NCBI RefSeq assembly: GCF_014396785.1
Contig: NZ_CP060718.1
Coordinates: 640,501-704,500 of the forward strand
Direction of reading: 5' to 3'
DNA length: 64,000 bases
DNA from: Sphingomonas lutea
GTDB lineage: Bacteria > Pseudomonadota > Alphaproteobacteria > Sphingomonadales > Sphingomonadaceae
A program made the position numbers and the translations under genes. Position 1 is the first letter of the stretch; every line of letters begins with the position of its first letter. This document shows, in pieces, positions 1 through 8,434 of this stretch. The notes beneath the pieces are model-generated. The model searched no databases, was not told where the DNA came from, and saw only the letters and a program-made list of their open reading frames with translations.

Positions 1-213
1 GAGCGTGGTCTTGCCGAGCCCGGGCGGGCCATGCAGCAGCACGTGGTCGAGCGCTTCGCCGCGGCTCTTCGCGGCGCCGACGAACACCCGCAAATTCTCG
101 CGCGCCGCCTGCTGCCCGATGAATTCGTCGAGGGTCTTCGGGCGAAGCGCCGCGTCGGCGTCTTCGCTGGTGCGCTCGGGCGTCGTGATGCGGTCGGGGT
201 CGGTGGCGCTCAT
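1..213 (-). CDS. ruvB: Holliday junction branch-migration helicase RuvB, N-terminal part (cut by window start)
   Basis: The first 71 residues of RuvB are visible and the gene runs off the left edge. RuvB is the AAA+ motor that, with RuvA, drives branch migration of Holliday junctions. The visible part holds the family signature [12 protein letters not shown] at about residues 23-34 and the Walker A stretch [11 protein letters not shown] at the cut edge. The ATG at 211-213 precedes the short acidic N-terminus usual in alphaproteobacteria. It would normally follow ruvA directly; here a plus-strand dipeptidase gene lies between them. Confidence 0.95.
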   Translation of the reverse strand, partial: MSATDPDRITTPERTSEDADAALRPKTLDEFIGQQAARENLRVFVGAAKSRGEALDHVLLHGPPGLGKTTL

Positions 214-576
214 GCTCTCCCCGCGGGCCTTACGGGGCGGGCGACGATGAGGAAAGGCGCACTTGTTGTGACTTTAGGCACTGTCGCGCGATCGATCGCT
301 GGTCGATGAAGGATCGCGCCCATTGCCGCGAATGATGCACATTTGCGTGGGCCGAGGACAGCGGATTGTGCAGCTAGCCGGCTGCCTAGAGGGGGGATCG
401 ATGGCGATACACGCGGCAAATACGGCCGGACTCGGGCGCGGCTCGAAAAGCTCTTTGGCAGGAATTTCCTGCGCGTTTGTCGAGAAGCTTGGGGTGGATG
501 GGCCGAACGCTTGGCGGATTGCTTGCGGCAGTGTCCGATTCTGGGCACTTTGCCTGACTTGCGCAGGGGGAAAATC
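214..576. other. ruvB/dipeptidase divergent intergenic region holding a relic of a second dipeptidase gene
   Basis: This stretch of about 360 bases lies between the divergent starts of ruvB and the dipeptidase. It has no intact gene. Its one recognisable content is a tail fragment of a dipeptidase paralogue at 436-498, annotated separately. The rest presumably holds the promoters of both genes, but I could not pick convincing -35/-10 boxes. A frame that opens with ATG at 343 runs through the relic into the dipeptidase without a stop; I read this as decay of the relic and not as an N-terminal extension. Confidence 0.6.
436..498 (+). pseudogene. relic: last 21 codons of a second M19-type dipeptidase copy
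   Basis: These codons read ARLEKLFGRNFLRVCREAWGG, almost the same as the last 21 residues of the downstream dipeptidase (1633-1695), which differ at three positions. No upstream body of such a gene is present, and the codon after the final Gly is TGG where the intact copy has a stop. I infer a tandem duplication whose upstream copy was deleted except for its 3' tail, or a recombination footprint. The relic is in frame with the downstream gene, so automated callers may wrongly extend that gene upstream. Confidence 0.8.
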
Positions 577-1698
577 ATGCTGACCAGACGTTCGATGCTC
601 GCCGGGACGGCCGCTTTGGCAGCCGCGGGACCAAGCCTTGCCCAGCGCCGCGCAGCGGCATCAAGCTGGTTCGACCGCGCTATCGTCATCGACGCGCTGG
701 GTGCGGTCGGCGACCCATATGGCAGCCCCGATTCCATCCGTATGAGCGACCGCGCCTGGGCCGAAACCGTCGCGACCGGCGTCACCGTCGTGCGCCAGAC
801 GCTGATGCCGGTAGGCAACGTCGCCGACGCTTGGGGCGATTATAAGAAGTCGCGCGAGGAACTGCGTGAGGTTCTCGCTGCCAATCCCGACCGGATGTTG
901 CTCATCCGCAGCGGCGCCGACATTCTCAAAGCCAAGCGTGAAAAGAAGTTCGGGGTGATCCTCGGCACCCAGGATACGTCGATGGTTGGTGGTGCGCTCG
1001 ACCGCCTGGCTGAGATGAGGAAGGATGGTGTGATGACCGTCCAGCTGACCTACAACAACCGCGGCTTGTCGGGCGACGGGGCGCTCGAGCCGGGCAATGC
1101 GGGCTTATCGAAACTCGGCAAAGCGACGATCGAGCGGATTGAGGCGGAAAAGATCCTGCTAGATATTTCCCACGGCGGCGCGCGGACGATGGCGGAGGCA
1201 ACCGCGCACGCCAAGCGTCCCCTCGTCAACAGCCACACTGCCGCGCGTTCGCTCTACGACCATCCCCGAAACACGAGTGACGAGACGATCAAGGCCGTCG
1301 CCGACAAGGGCGGCGTCACTGGCGTCTACTTCATGCCGTTTCTGCGCGCCGACAGCCAGCCAACCGGCGAAGACCTGATCCGCCATATCGAGCATGTCGC
1401 CAAGGTTGCGGGGGAGGACGGCGTCGGCATCGGCACCGACAATGGCGTCCTGCCGATGGAAATCACCGAGGAATCGCGCAAGCAGAATCGGGAGTGGGCC
1501 AATCAGCGGATCAAGGCCGGCATCGCCTCGCCCGGCGAGGGACCCGAGGTATTCCCCATCGTCGCCGACTATAACAGCGTCGATCGATATCGGCGGCTCG
1601 CCGGTGTTCTCGAGAAGCGCGGCTGGAGCCAGTCGCGGCTCGAGAAGCTGTTCGGCGGCAATTTCCTGCGCGTCTACCGCGAGGCCTGGGGCGGGTAA
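577..1698 (+). CDS. secreted M19-type (membrane dipeptidase family) protein with twin-arginine signal
   Basis: The product is 373 residues with a twin-arginine leader (TRRSMLAG at residues 3-10, then AAALAAAG-type hydrophobic residues), so export by Tat is likely. Family landmarks of renal/membrane dipeptidase are visible: LLDISHGGARTM, NSHTAARSLYDHPRNTSDE and the GIGTDNG segment that carries the family aspartate. The usual first metal site is not visible: the HxD motif near the N-terminus reads VIDALGAVG and the usual glutamate position reads GTQDT. It may bind one metal or have another activity. The ATG at 577 was chosen because it begins the Tat signal; earlier in-frame codons belong to the relic. 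It lies opposite to, and between, ruvA and ruvB. Confidence 0.82.
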   Translation: MLTRRSMLAGTAALAAAGPSLAQRRAAASSWFDRAIVIDALGAVGDPYGSPDSIRMSDRAWAETVATGVTVVRQTLMPVGNVADAWGDYKKSREELREVLAANPDRMLLIRSGADILKAKREKKFGVILGTQDTSMVGGALDRLAEMRKDGVMTVQLTYNNRGLSGDGALEPGNAGLSKLGKATIERIEAEKILLDISHGGARTMAEATAHAKRPLVNSHTAARSLYDHPRNTSDETIKAVADKGGVTGVYFMPFLRADSQPTGEDLIRHIEHVAKVAGEDGVGIGTDNGVLPMEITEESRKQNREWANQRIKAGIASPGEGPEVFPIVADYNSVDRYRRLAGVLEKRGWSQSRLEKLFGGNFLRVYREAWGG

Positions 1699-1714
1699 TT
1701 GCCGTCATCCACGC

Positions 1715-1810
1715 CCGCTTATCCTGAGTAGCCGCGCAGCGGCATATCGAAGGACTGTCCTTCGGATCTTCGGCGCGCTTCGCTTACTCTGCCCTACTCA
1801 GGATGAGCCG
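1715..1810. repeat. extragenic inverted repeat, family B (copy 1)
   Basis: The arms read ATCCTGAGTAG near 1721-1731 and CTACTCAGGAT near 1794-1804, flanking an imperfect stem with CGAAGGAC/GTCCTTCG inside. A second copy with the same arms lies at 36285-36379. It fills the gap between the convergent dipeptidase and ruvA genes, where it could act as a two-way terminator. Confidence 0.75.
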
Positions 1811-1826
1811 AGGTTTGGGTGGGTGG

Positions 1827-2417
1827 TCACTTTCCCGCCTTGCGCAGCGCCAGCCGGACCAGTGCGTCGAGCCCCGCATCCGTGCCGAGTTCGTCGATCG
1901 CGGCGTTTACGGCGGCACTCGCTTCGGCAGGCTTGAAGCCAAGGTTGGCGAGAGCGGACAACGCGTCTGCAGCAGCGCCCGCGCGGGGCAATGGCGCGCC
2001 GCCGCCGAGCCCGGGCGCGCCAAGCTTTCCCTGCAATTCATTAGCTATCCGCATCGCGAGCTTGGGTCCGACGCCGTTGGCGCGCCCAATCATTGCCTTG
2101 TCGCCCTGGCTGACGGCGCGTGACAGCTCGTCGGGGGAGAGCGCGGAAAGAATCGCGATCGCCAACCGCCCGCCCACGCCTTGGACCGAGGTCAGCGCGC
2201 GGAACGTGTCGCGCTCGGCAGTCGAGCCAAAGCCGAACAGGGTCCAGGCATCCTCACGCACCTGGAGTTCGGTGAGCAGCATCACCTCTCCGCCGACCGG
2301 GCCAATTGCGTCGAGCGTGCGGGCGCTGGCGTGGACGAGATAGCCGACCCCCGCGACATCGATCACGGCGCCGTCGGCGCTGGTTTCAGCAAGAATTCCG
2401 GAAAGGCGCGCGATCAT
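1827..2417 (-). CDS. ruvA: Holliday junction branch-migration protein RuvA
   Basis: RuvA forms the tetramer that binds the four-way DNA junction and loads RuvB. The product is 196 residues, near the usual ~200. It starts MIARLSGIL, has the helix-hairpin-helix pair at about residues 75-125 ([11 protein letters not shown] and [12 protein letters not shown]), and ends with the small RuvB-contacting domain ([16 protein letters not shown]). It follows ruvC on the same strand, separated by a family A repeat, and is cut off from ruvB by the dipeptidase gene. Confidence 0.97.
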   Translation of the reverse strand: MIARLSGILAETSADGAVIDVAGVGYLVHASARTLDAIGPVGGEVMLLTELQVREDAWTLFGFGSTAERDTFRALTSVQGVGGRLAIAILSALSPDELSRAVSQGDKAMIGRANGVGPKLAMRIANELQGKLGAPGLGGGAPLPRAGAAADALSALANLGFKPAEASAAVNAAIDELGTDAGLDALVRLALRKAGK

Positions 2418-2431
2418 GTCGGCACCCTAAT

Positions 2432-2525
2432 CGTTGGTGTCGAGCGAAGTCGAGATGGCGCGACCGGTCATGCCCCCGGCATGTCCTTTGTCCGCCATCC
2501 CCTCGACTACGCTCGGGGCAAACGG
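2432..2525. repeat. extragenic inverted repeat, family A (copy 1), overlapping the ruvC 3' end
   Basis: The left arm CGTTGGTGTCGAGCGAAGTC (from 2432) and the right arm CTCGACTACGCTCGGGGCAA (from 2502) are inverted versions of one another with a few mismatches. The same pair recurs at 39210-39264. The right arm overlaps the last codons and the TAG stop of ruvC, so the RLPRA C-terminus of RuvC is repeat-derived. Confidence 0.75.
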
Positions 2526-2998
2526 ACTTGTGAAGCCAGGTGATGCGCATGGGTGACGGCGACCGCGAGCGCGTCGGCCGCATCGGGCCCGCAGATCGCG
2601 GCGCCGGGCAGAAGCCGCGCGATCATCGCGTGGACCTGCACCTTGTCGGCATTGCCGTTGCCGACCACCGCTTTCTTGACCAGCCGGGCGGCATATTCGC
2701 CGACATCCAGGCCGGCGCGCGCGGCGACCATGATTACCACGCCGCGTGCCTGGCCGAGCTTGAGCGTCGATTGCGGGTTCTTGTTGACGAACACCTCCTC
2801 GACGGCGGCGCCATCGGCCGGATGATCGGCCAGTAGCGCGTCGAGCTGGTCCGCGAGGTGGGCGAGCCGGCGCGGCAGCGGCGCTGCGCTATCGGTCTTG
2901 ATCTGGCCGTTGGCGACGTGACGCAAGCGATTGCCGTCCGCCTCGATCAGGCCCCAGCCGGTCGTGCCGAGTCCGGGATCGAGACCGAGGATTCTCAG
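2507..2998 (-). CDS. ruvC: crossover junction endodeoxyribonuclease RuvC, apparent CTG start
   Basis: RuvC is the Holliday junction resolvase. The product is 163 residues. Catalytic positions are visible: Asp7 in LGLDPG, a glutamate in [11 protein letters not shown] (about residue 67) and the aspartates of [11 protein letters not shown]. The frame has no ATG, GTG or TTG before residue 25, well inside the conserved fold. The only sensible start is CTG at 2996-2998, which places the catalytic Asp at residue 7 as in other RuvC proteins and follows a GGGAGGGG stretch by three bases. That G-rich stretch belongs to a dispersed repeat (3002-3100), and the last codons come from another repeat. A rare start codon or a lost upstream start are both possible. 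Confidence 0.88.
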   Translation of the reverse strand: MRILGLDPGLGTTGWGLIEADGNRLRHVANGQIKTDSAAPLPRRLAHLADQLDALLADHPADGAAVEEVFVNKNPQSTLKLGQARGVVIMVAARAGLDVGEYAARLVKKAVVGNGNADKVQVHAMIARLLPGAAICGPDAADALAVAVTHAHHLASQVRLPRA

Positions 2999-3001
2999 TT
3001 T

Positions 3002-3100
3002 CCCCTCCCGCTTGCGGGAGGGGTCAGGGGAGGGGAGGTCGAAGCCGGCACGCTGCGGGTGGGCATGCCCTTCCCCAGCCCCTCCCGCAAGCGGGAGGGG
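3002..3100. repeat. paired G/C-rich hairpins (family C) between yebC and ruvC
   Basis: Two near-identical palindromic units, CCCCTCCCGCTTGCGGGAGG from 3002 and CCCCTCCCGCAAGCGGGAGG from 3079, bracket about 55 bases. Each can fold into a strong hairpin and together they form a larger inverted repeat. On the minus strand the unit nearest ruvC supplies the purine-rich stretch directly before its start codon. Confidence 0.8.
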
Positions 3101-3102
3101 AG

Positions 3103-3846
3103 TTAGGCAAGCTTCTCCAGTTCGTCCTCAGGGACGTCGTAATTGCCCCAGACGGTCTGGACGTCGTCGTCCTCGTCAAGCGTATCGATCAGCTTCATCA
3201 GGCTGGCCGCGTCGTCGCCGCGCACTTCAACTTCGGTCGACGGCTTCCACGCGAGCTTCGTCCCTTCGGCCTCGCCCAACAAGGCTTCGAGCGCGCGCGA
3301 GACCTCGTGCAGATTCTCGACGCTGGTCCAGATGCGATGGCCGCCCTCGTCGCTTTCGACGTCCTCGGCGCCGGCTTCGCTTGCCGCTTCGAACAGCTTG
3401 TCGGCATCACCCGCGCTGGCGGGGTATTCGATCAGGCCCATGCGCTCAAAACCGTGGCTCACGCTGCCGCTCGCGCCGAGATTACCGCCGTTCTTGGAGA
3501 AAGCGGTGCGCAGGTTGGTTGCAGTACGGTTGCGGTTGTCGGTCAGCGCCTCGACGATGATGGCCACCCCGCCGGGGCCGAAGCCCTCATAACGCATCTC
3601 TTCGTAATTTTCGGCGTCGCTGCCCGATGCCTTGTCGATCGCGCGCTGAATATTGTCCTTGGGCATCGACTGGGCGCGCGCGGCGATGATCGCTGCGCGA
3701 AGCCGCGCATTGGCGTCGGGATCGGGCAGGCCCATCTTGGCCGCGACGGTGATTTCGCGGCTGAGCTTGGAGAAGAGGGCGGAGCGCTTCTTATCCTGCG
3801 CCCCCTTCCGATACATGATGTTCTTATATTTGCTGTGGCCGGCCAT
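3103..3846 (-). CDS. yebC: YebC/PmpR family protein (transcriptional regulator / translation factor family)
   Basis: The product is 247 residues, the usual family length, and starts with the signature [20 protein letters not shown] followed by [18 protein letters not shown] and the acidic [18 protein letters not shown]. YebC proteins are known both as DNA-binding regulators and as factors that help ribosomes over proline stretches. It lies nine bases after the gapR-like gene and upstream of ruvC, the usual yebC-ruv neighbourhood. Confidence 0.95.
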   Translation of the reverse strand: MAGHSKYKNIMYRKGAQDKKRSALFSKLSREITVAAKMGLPDPDANARLRAAIIAARAQSMPKDNIQRAIDKASGSDAENYEEMRYEGFGPGGVAIIVEALTDNRNRTATNLRTAFSKNGGNLGASGSVSHGFERMGLIEYPASAGDADKLFEAASEAGAEDVESDEGGHRIWTSVENLHEVSRALEALLGEAEGTKLAWKPSTEVEVRGDDAASLMKLIDTLDEDDDVQTVWGNYDVPEDELEKLA

Positions 3847-3855
3847 GGCGCTTCC

Positions 3856-4098
3856 TTACGCGAGACCCAGCGCGTTGCGATAGGTTTCCAGGACCGCGTC
3901 CTGTTCCTGGCGCGTGTGGGTCTCCATTTTCCGCAGGCGGACGATCATGCGCATGATCTTTGGGTCGTAGCCGTTCGCCTTGGCCTCCGCATAAACGTCG
4001 CGAACATCGTCCGCGATGCCCTTCTTCTCTTCCTCGAGCCGCTCGATCCGCTCGATGAACAGCCGCAGCTGATCCGCCGCGACATTGCCTTCCGCCAT
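3856..4098 (-). CDS. DUF2312 protein, GapR-like nucleoid-associated protein
   Basis: This 80-residue protein starts [20 protein letters not shown] and continues with the DUF2312 hallmarks [19 protein letters not shown] and [16 protein letters not shown]. The family includes Caulobacter GapR, a small helical protein that binds AT-rich, overtwisted DNA. It sits between the rplL terminator and yebC, and likely shares a transcript with yebC. The family assignment is firm; equivalence to GapR is inferred. Confidence 0.88.
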   Translation of the reverse strand: MAEGNVAADQLRLFIERIERLEEEKKGIADDVRDVYAEAKANGYDPKIMRMIVRLRKMETHTRQEQDAVLETYRNALGLA

Positions 4099-4129
4099 GG
4101 TCCCACAACCTCAAATCAAAAATTCGGAC

Positions 4130-4163
4130 AAAAAAGGGCGGCCCCAGACAGAGCCGCCCTTTG
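4130..4163 (-). terminator. rho-independent terminator after rplL
   Basis: Read on the minus strand, AAAGGGCGGC pairs with GCCGCCCTTT around a short loop and runs into a T-rich tail (the stretch of A from 4130 on the plus strand). It lies about 20 bases downstream of the rplL stop and ahead of the gapR-like gene. Confidence 0.85.
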
Positions 4164-4183
4164 AAGTTTCGTAGCCGTGAAGC

Positions 4184-4561
4184 TTACTTGAGTTCGACGG
4201 TGCCGCCGGCCTCTTCGATCTGCTTCTTGATCTTTTCGGCTTCGTCCTTGTTGACGCCTTCCTTGAGCGCCTTCGGAGCGCCTTCGACCAGCGCCTTGGC
4301 TTCGCCGAGGCCCAGGCCCGTGATGACGCGGACTTCCTTGATCACGTTGATCTTCTTGCCGCCGTCGCCCGTCAGGATGACGTCGAATTCGGTCTTTTCC
4401 TCGGCAGCCGGGGCAGCAGCGCCACCACCAGCCGGGCCGGCAACCGCAACCGCGGCAGCGGCGGAAACGCCCCACTTCTCTTCAAGCGCCTTGGCGAGGT
4501 CCGCGGCTTCGAGGACGGTCAGTTCAGACAGCTGGTCGACCAGCTTAGCAATGTCAGCCAT
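4184..4561 (-). CDS. rplL: 50S ribosomal protein L7/L12
   Basis: The product is 125 residues with the N-terminal dimerisation region ([20 protein letters not shown]), an Ala/Pro/Gly-rich hinge at about residues 36-52 and the C-terminal factor-binding domain ([20 protein letters not shown]). L7/L12 forms the ribosomal stalk that recruits translation GTPases. It lies 61 bases after rplJ and is followed by a terminator. rpoB, the usual next gene in many bacteria, does not follow. Confidence 0.97.
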   Translation of the reverse strand: MADIAKLVDQLSELTVLEAADLAKALEEKWGVSAAAAVAVAGPAGGGAAAPAAEEKTEFDVILTGDGGKKINVIKEVRVITGLGLGEAKALVEGAPKALKEGVNKDEAEKIKKQIEEAGGTVELK

Positions 4562-4622
4562 GTGATACTCCTTGGTGGGGCATCAGCCCCATATTGTCGT
4601 GCGTTGATGAAAGGATTGCGGC

Positions 4623-5138
4623 TTATGCAGCCTCTTTGGCGGCATAAGCACCGAAGACCCGTGCCAGCTGAGCACCAGGCTCGTTGACCGTGCGGGCGAT
4701 CTTGGTCGCAGGCGCCTGGATGAGGCCCACGATGGTCGCGCGCAGCTGGTCGAGCGACGGAAGCTCGGCAAGCGCCTTGATTCCGTTCACGTCGAGCACG
4801 GTGTCGCCCATTGCGCCGCCGACGATTTCGAACTTGTCGGTCGTCTTGGCGAAATCCACTGCAACCTTGGCGGCCGCAACGGGATCGCCCGAGGTGGCCA
4901 GCGCGGTCGGTCCGGTCAGCAATTCGCCGAGCGGGCTGTAGCGCGTGCCATCGAGGGCAATCAGGGCAAGGCGGTTCTTCGCAACTTTATACTGGGCGCC
5001 GGCGTCGCGCATCTTCAGACGAAGATCGGTGGACTGGGCCACCGTCAGACCGTGGTTGCGCGTTATCACAACCACGCTCGTCTCCGTGAAGACGTTCTTC
5101 AGCTCGGCAACCAGATCGGCTTTTTGCGAACGATCCAT
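4623..5138 (-). CDS. rplJ: 50S ribosomal protein L10
   Basis: L10 anchors the L7/L12 dimers on the ribosome. The product from the ATG at 5136-5138 is 171 residues, starts [17 protein letters not shown] and has the conserved [14 protein letters not shown] and [11 protein letters not shown] stretches. Longer upstream readings in the same frame are leader sequence. It is transcribed with rplL. Confidence 0.96.
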   Translation of the reverse strand: MDRSQKADLVAELKNVFTETSVVVITRNHGLTVAQSTDLRLKMRDAGAQYKVAKNRLALIALDGTRYSPLGELLTGPTALATSGDPVAAAKVAVDFAKTTDKFEIVGGAMGDTVLDVNGIKALAELPSLDQLRATIVGLIQAPATKIARTVNEPGAQLARVFGAYAAKEAA

Positions 5139-5398
5139 GCCAACTCCACATTTCGGTCGAGCAGGGCTCGACCGAGACTTCAAAAACCCACCACGGCATG
5201 CCGGGGCGGAGCGAAATGTCCGTGGGGATGGATCAATGGCGCGGCGCGAGCCAGCGCACGACCGGAGCTGCCTTGTACAGCCGCTCCGTAAGAATTCCTG
5301 TCCCCGCCTCGGCTGGAAATTAAGCGTCGGTCCCTTGCGGGACATCGGCACCAGCTGTCTCGGACGGTGCGAACGGCAAGCCGCTCGCGAGGGCGCGC
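5139..5398 (-). promoter_or_regulatory. rplJ 5' leader, probable L10 autoregulatory leader
   Basis: A 5' untranslated stretch of about 260 bases precedes rplJ, downstream of a promoter-like sequence. In many bacteria this position carries an L10(L12)-binding RNA that represses rplJL translation. I infer the role from position and length; I did not verify the kink-turn structure. Confidence 0.5.
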
Positions 5399-5426
5399 CT
5401 ATAACGCAATTGCGCGCTCGATCAAG
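5399..5426 (-). promoter_or_regulatory. promoter-like sequence for rplJL
   Basis: On the minus strand the stretch reads CTTGAT, 16 bases, TTATAG, close to the alphaproteobacterial housekeeping consensus. It lies directly after the terminator of the outer-membrane protein gene and about 260 bases ahead of rplJ. Confidence 0.5.
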
Positions 5427-5449
5427 TCTTTGGCCTGCGGCGGCAGGGC

Positions 5450-5490
5450 AAAAAGAACCCCGGGCGAAGCGGATGCCTCGCCCGGGGTCT
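5450..5490 (-). terminator. rho-independent terminator after the outer-membrane protein gene
   Basis: On the minus strand CCCCGGGCGA pairs with TCGCCCGGGG around a short loop, followed by TTCTTTTT. It ends the transcript of the outer-membrane protein gene (5525-6400) and insulates rplJL from it. Confidence 0.9.
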
Positions 5491-5524
5491 TCATCGCGTC
5501 CCGGGAGACGCGAAGAGTCCAGCC

Positions 5525-6400
5525 TTACTGGCCGCGCTCACCAGCCGACGGCGGCGGCGGGGGCGGCGGGGGCGGCGGCGCCGGGCAGGTGCTCGTCGCC
5601 AGGATCACCGAGCCGTCCGGGCAGGTGATCGTCGCGGGAGCTTCCGGCGGCGGCGGCGGCGGCGGCGGGGGCGGCGGCGGCGGTGCAACCGCGGCGCCGA
5701 AGTTGTAGGTCAGGCTGGCCAGCAAGCTGTGCGAGCTGAAGCGCGTGCGCAGGCCGGTGTCGAACGTGTCGCCGTCGAAATCGAACGACGTGTCATAGTT
5801 CAGACGACCGGTGCGGAAGTAGCGATACTTCACGCCGACATCGATGTTCTCGCTGATCGGCGCACGGATGCCGGCAAGGAACTGCCAGGCCCAGGCGCTG
5901 TCGCTGTCGCCGTCGCCATCACTGGAAAAGTCGACGTTGGCGAGACCGATGCCGCCACCGATGAAGCCGCCGACGCCGCCTTCACCACCAAGGTCAAGCA
6001 GGCCGTTGAGCATGCCGGACGTGACGGTGACGCGACCGTCGAGGTCGAGATCTTCGTCGGTCAGCGGGAAGCCCAGCTCGTCCTCGATCTCGTCCTGGAG
6101 CAGCGGGTCGAGTTCGAACTCGTCGGCCTTGGCGCGCTTGTAGGCGAGCTCGCCCTCGACGCGGAACATACCGAAGTCGTAACCGCCGTTGATGTCGATG
6201 TCGTATCCGGTCTTGAAATCGACGCCGTAGCCGCTGTCGAAATCAGCGGTGCCGTCGCCATCGACGTCCACGTCGAAGTCCGACACCTTCGGGAACAGGA
6301 AGCCGGCGTCGACGCCGACATAGCCCGACCCGTCGCGAGCCGCAGCCGGCGTCGCAAGGACGGCCAGCGCCGCAGCGCCCGCAAGGAAAAGATTACGCAT
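5525..6400 (-). CDS. outer-membrane beta-barrel protein with proline-tract C-terminus
   Basis: The product is 291 residues: a signal peptide ([21 protein letters not shown]), a beta-barrel of the OmpA/opacity type at about residues 25-225 ([45 protein letters not shown]), then two runs of ten or more prolines separated by [17 protein letters not shown]. Acidic repeats such as [13 protein letters not shown] resemble calcium-binding loops. The second ATG (6398-6400) was chosen because AAAGGGG, an evident ribosome site, lies in front of it and inside the alternative upstream start. The C-terminus resembles the linker of sphingomonad OmpA-type porins, but no peptidoglycan-binding OmpA domain follows. 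It interrupts rplA and rplJ, bounded by terminators on both sides. Confidence 0.85.
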   Translation of the reverse strand: MRNLFLAGAAALAVLATPAAARDGSGYVGVDAGFLFPKVSDFDVDVDGDGTADFDSGYGVDFKTGYDIDINGGYDFGMFRVEGELAYKRAKADEFELDPLLQDEIEDELGFPLTDEDLDLDGRVTVTSGMLNGLLDLGGEGGVGGFIGGGIGLANVDFSSDGDGDSDSAWAWQFLAGIRAPISENIDVGVKYRYFRTGRLNYDTSFDFDGDTFDTGLRTRFSSHSLLASLTYNFGAAVAPPPPPPPPPPPPPEAPATITCPDGSVILATSTCPAPPPPPPPPPPSAGERGQ

Positions 6401-6548
6401 GTTTGCCCCTTTCATGTGGCAGGTTGTGTCGGCGCGCTAACTTCTGCGCCCCGGCAAAGTTTCCGGCCAAAAGCCACTCTGCGGAATCCTGTTGCACCGA
6501 TGCAACAGCGCGCTGCAACCCCCTTGCTGCAAGGCCTTGAAGAGACAC

Positions 6549-6592
6549 GAAAAAGCCGGCGGCGGAAAATCCTTCCGCGCACCGGCCTTTTG
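6549..6592 (-). terminator. rho-independent terminator after rplA
   Basis: On the minus strand AAGGCCGGTGCGCGGAAGG folds back on a complementary strand ending CCGCCGGCTTTTT. It lies about 30 bases after the rplA stop. Confidence 0.8.
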
Positions 6593-6621
6593 CGTTCGTT
6601 GTTCAGGCGTAACGCCGAAAA

Positions 6622-7320
6622 TCAGGCGCCTGCAATCTCCGCAAGGTCGACTTTCACGCCCGGGCCCATCGATGATGACACCGAAACCTTCTGGACGAAC
6701 TTGCCCTTGGCGCCGGTCGGCTTGGCCTTGACGATGGCGTCGACGAAGGCGTTGAAATTGTCCTTGAGGTCGCCTTCGCTGAAGCTGGCCTTGCCGATGC
6801 CGGCGTGGATGATCCCCGCCTTCTCGACGCGGAACTCGACCTGGCCCGACTTGGCATCGGTCACTGCCTTGGCGACGTCCATCGTCACGGTGCCGAGCTT
6901 CGGGTTCGGCATCAGGCCCTTGGGACCCAGCACCTTACCGAGGCGACCGACAACGCCCATCATGTCCGGCGTCGCAATGACGCGGTCATAGTCGAGCTTG
7001 CCGGCCTGCATTTCTTCCATCAGGTCTTCGGCACCAACCTTGTCGGCGCCGGCACCCGTGGCTTCATCTGCCTTCGCGCCCTTGGCGAACACCGCGACGC
7101 GAACCGTCTTGCCGGTGCCCTTGGGCAGGTTGACGACGCCGCGGACCATCTGGTCGGCGTGGCGCGGATCGACGCCCAGATTCATCGCCACTTCGACGGT
7201 CTCATCGAACTTCGATGTGGCCAGGCTCTTCACCAGCCCGATCGCCTCATCGACGCCGTAGAGCTTTTCGCGATCGACCGAACCGGCCTGAGCCTTCTGC
7301 TTCTTGGTCAGCTTCGCCAT
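6622..7320 (-). CDS. rplA: 50S ribosomal protein L1
   Basis: The product is 232 residues, the standard length. It has the conserved [20 protein letters not shown], the [12 protein letters not shown] motif and a typical C-terminus. L1 binds 23S rRNA at the exit-side stalk and often represses its own operon. It follows rplK with three bases between. Confidence 0.97.
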   Translation of the reverse strand: MAKLTKKQKAQAGSVDREKLYGVDEAIGLVKSLATSKFDETVEVAMNLGVDPRHADQMVRGVVNLPKGTGKTVRVAVFAKGAKADEATGAGADKVGAEDLMEEMQAGKLDYDRVIATPDMMGVVGRLGKVLGPKGLMPNPKLGTVTMDVAKAVTDAKSGQVEFRVEKAGIIHAGIGKASFSEGDLKDNFNAFVDAIVKAKPTGAKGKFVQKVSVSSSMGPGVKVDLAEIAGA

Positions 7321-7323
7321 GTC

Positions 7324-7755
7324 TTAGCCCTCCACCACTTGGAGGCCCATCGCGCGGGCGGAGCCTTCGATGATCTTGGTCGCCGCTTCGATATCGTTGG
7401 CGTTGAGATCCTTCATCTTACTTTCGGCGATCTCGGCGAGTTGCGACCGGCGAATGGTGCCGCCCGAAACCTTGCCCGGCTCCTTTGAGCCCGACTTGAT
7501 CTTCGCCGCCTTCTTCAAAAGGAAGCTGGCCGGCGGCGTCTTCGTCGCGAAGGAAAAGCTGCGGTCGGCGTAGACGGTGATCACCGTCGGGATCGGCGCG
7601 CCGCGTTCCATTTCCTGGGTTGCGGCGTTGAACGCCTTGGTGAATTCCATGATGTTCACACCACGCTGGCCGAGGGCAGGGCCGATCGGCGGAGCGGGCG
7701 TCGCGGCGCCGGCGGGCACCTGCAACTTGATGTAGCCGGTAATTTTCTTGGCCAT
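7324..7755 (-). CDS. rplK: 50S ribosomal protein L11
   Basis: The product is 143 residues from ATG at 7755 ([20 protein letters not shown]) with the thiostrepton-region motifs [19 protein letters not shown] and [14 protein letters not shown] nine bases upstream is in frame but lies outside the conserved start. nusG, normally directly upstream, is 3.5 kb away beyond a plus-strand block. Confidence 0.97.
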   Translation of the reverse strand: MAKKITGYIKLQVPAGAATPAPPIGPALGQRGVNIMEFTKAFNAATQEMERGAPIPTVITVYADRSFSFATKTPPASFLLKKAAKIKSGSKEPGKVSGGTIRRSQLAEIAESKMKDLNANDIEAATKIIEGSARAMGLQVVEG

Positions 7756-7987
7756 CAATCTCACTCTATAGGGGCCCGCGTCCGCGCGAGGGCGGCAAGC
7801 GGGCGGTTCAAGTTTAGCGGTTCAAGCGGCCTTCCCGAAAGAAAGCCTCCCGCAGCGGTCCCAATTGCTTGGATGGGGGCGCCTGTAGCGAAAGCGGCCC
7901 AAAGTGGCAATCGGTGCGGACTCTGCGCGCCACGCCAAGCTGTGCTAACGCGGGTTAATCGGGCAGGTTAATAGGGAGGCGAGTCGC

Positions 7988-8434
7988 ATGAAGAAGGCGC
8001 TCCTTCTGGGAATTACGACGCTGCTGATAAGTTCGGCTGCGCCGGCGCAGATGAATGCGGACCAGCTTGAATGGGGCCCGCCCCCGGCGGGACTTCCCGA
8101 CGGGGCGTTGTTTGCGGTCCTCGCCGGCAATCCTGAACAGCCGGGACCGTTCGTCATTCGCTTGCGCTTCCCGCCCGGCTACAAGATTCTGCCGCACCGC
8201 CATAGCGGTGACGAGCAGATCACGGTCCTTTCCGGCGAAGTCTCGCTTGGCCGCGGCCGCAGCTATAGCGAGCGTAAGGCGACCAAGCTGACCCGCGGCG
8301 GCTTTTCGCCCGAACCGCCCAACACCGACCATTATGCCTTCACCAAGGAGGGCGTCGAGATTCAGATCGCCGGGCAGGGGCCTTTCACGATCGCTTATGT
8401 TCGCGCCAGGGATGATCCGCGGCGGAAGCGCTAG
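7988..8434 (+). CDS. secreted cupin-domain protein
   Basis: A 148-residue protein with a Sec signal (KKALLLGITTLLISSAAPAQ) and a single cupin barrel carrying LPHRHSGDEQITVLSGEV, where the His pair and the Glu/Gln would bind a metal. The substrate is unknown. GGGAGGCG precedes the ATG. Two GGTTAAT direct repeats lie at about 7950-7975. Its end overlaps the AraC-type gene, so the two are likely co-transcribed. Confidence 0.8.
   Translation: MKKALLLGITTLLISSAAPAQMNADQLEWGPPPAGLPDGALFAVLAGNPEQPGPFVIRLRFPPGYKILPHRHSGDEQITVLSGEVSLGRGRSYSERKATKLTRGGFSPEPPNTDHYAFTKEGVEIQIAGQGPFTIAYVRARDDPRRKR

Noticed and set aside
343..576. An upstream start of the dipeptidase at 343
   Set aside because: It would bury the twin-arginine signal and include the relic of another gene copy.
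2432..2525. Insertion sequence ends
   Set aside because: No transposase, target duplications or larger element lies between the arms; an extragenic palindrome is the simpler reading.
8334..8411. A start of the AraC gene at 8334
   Set aside because: It would overlap the cupin gene by 101 bases and adds a basic stretch without family support.
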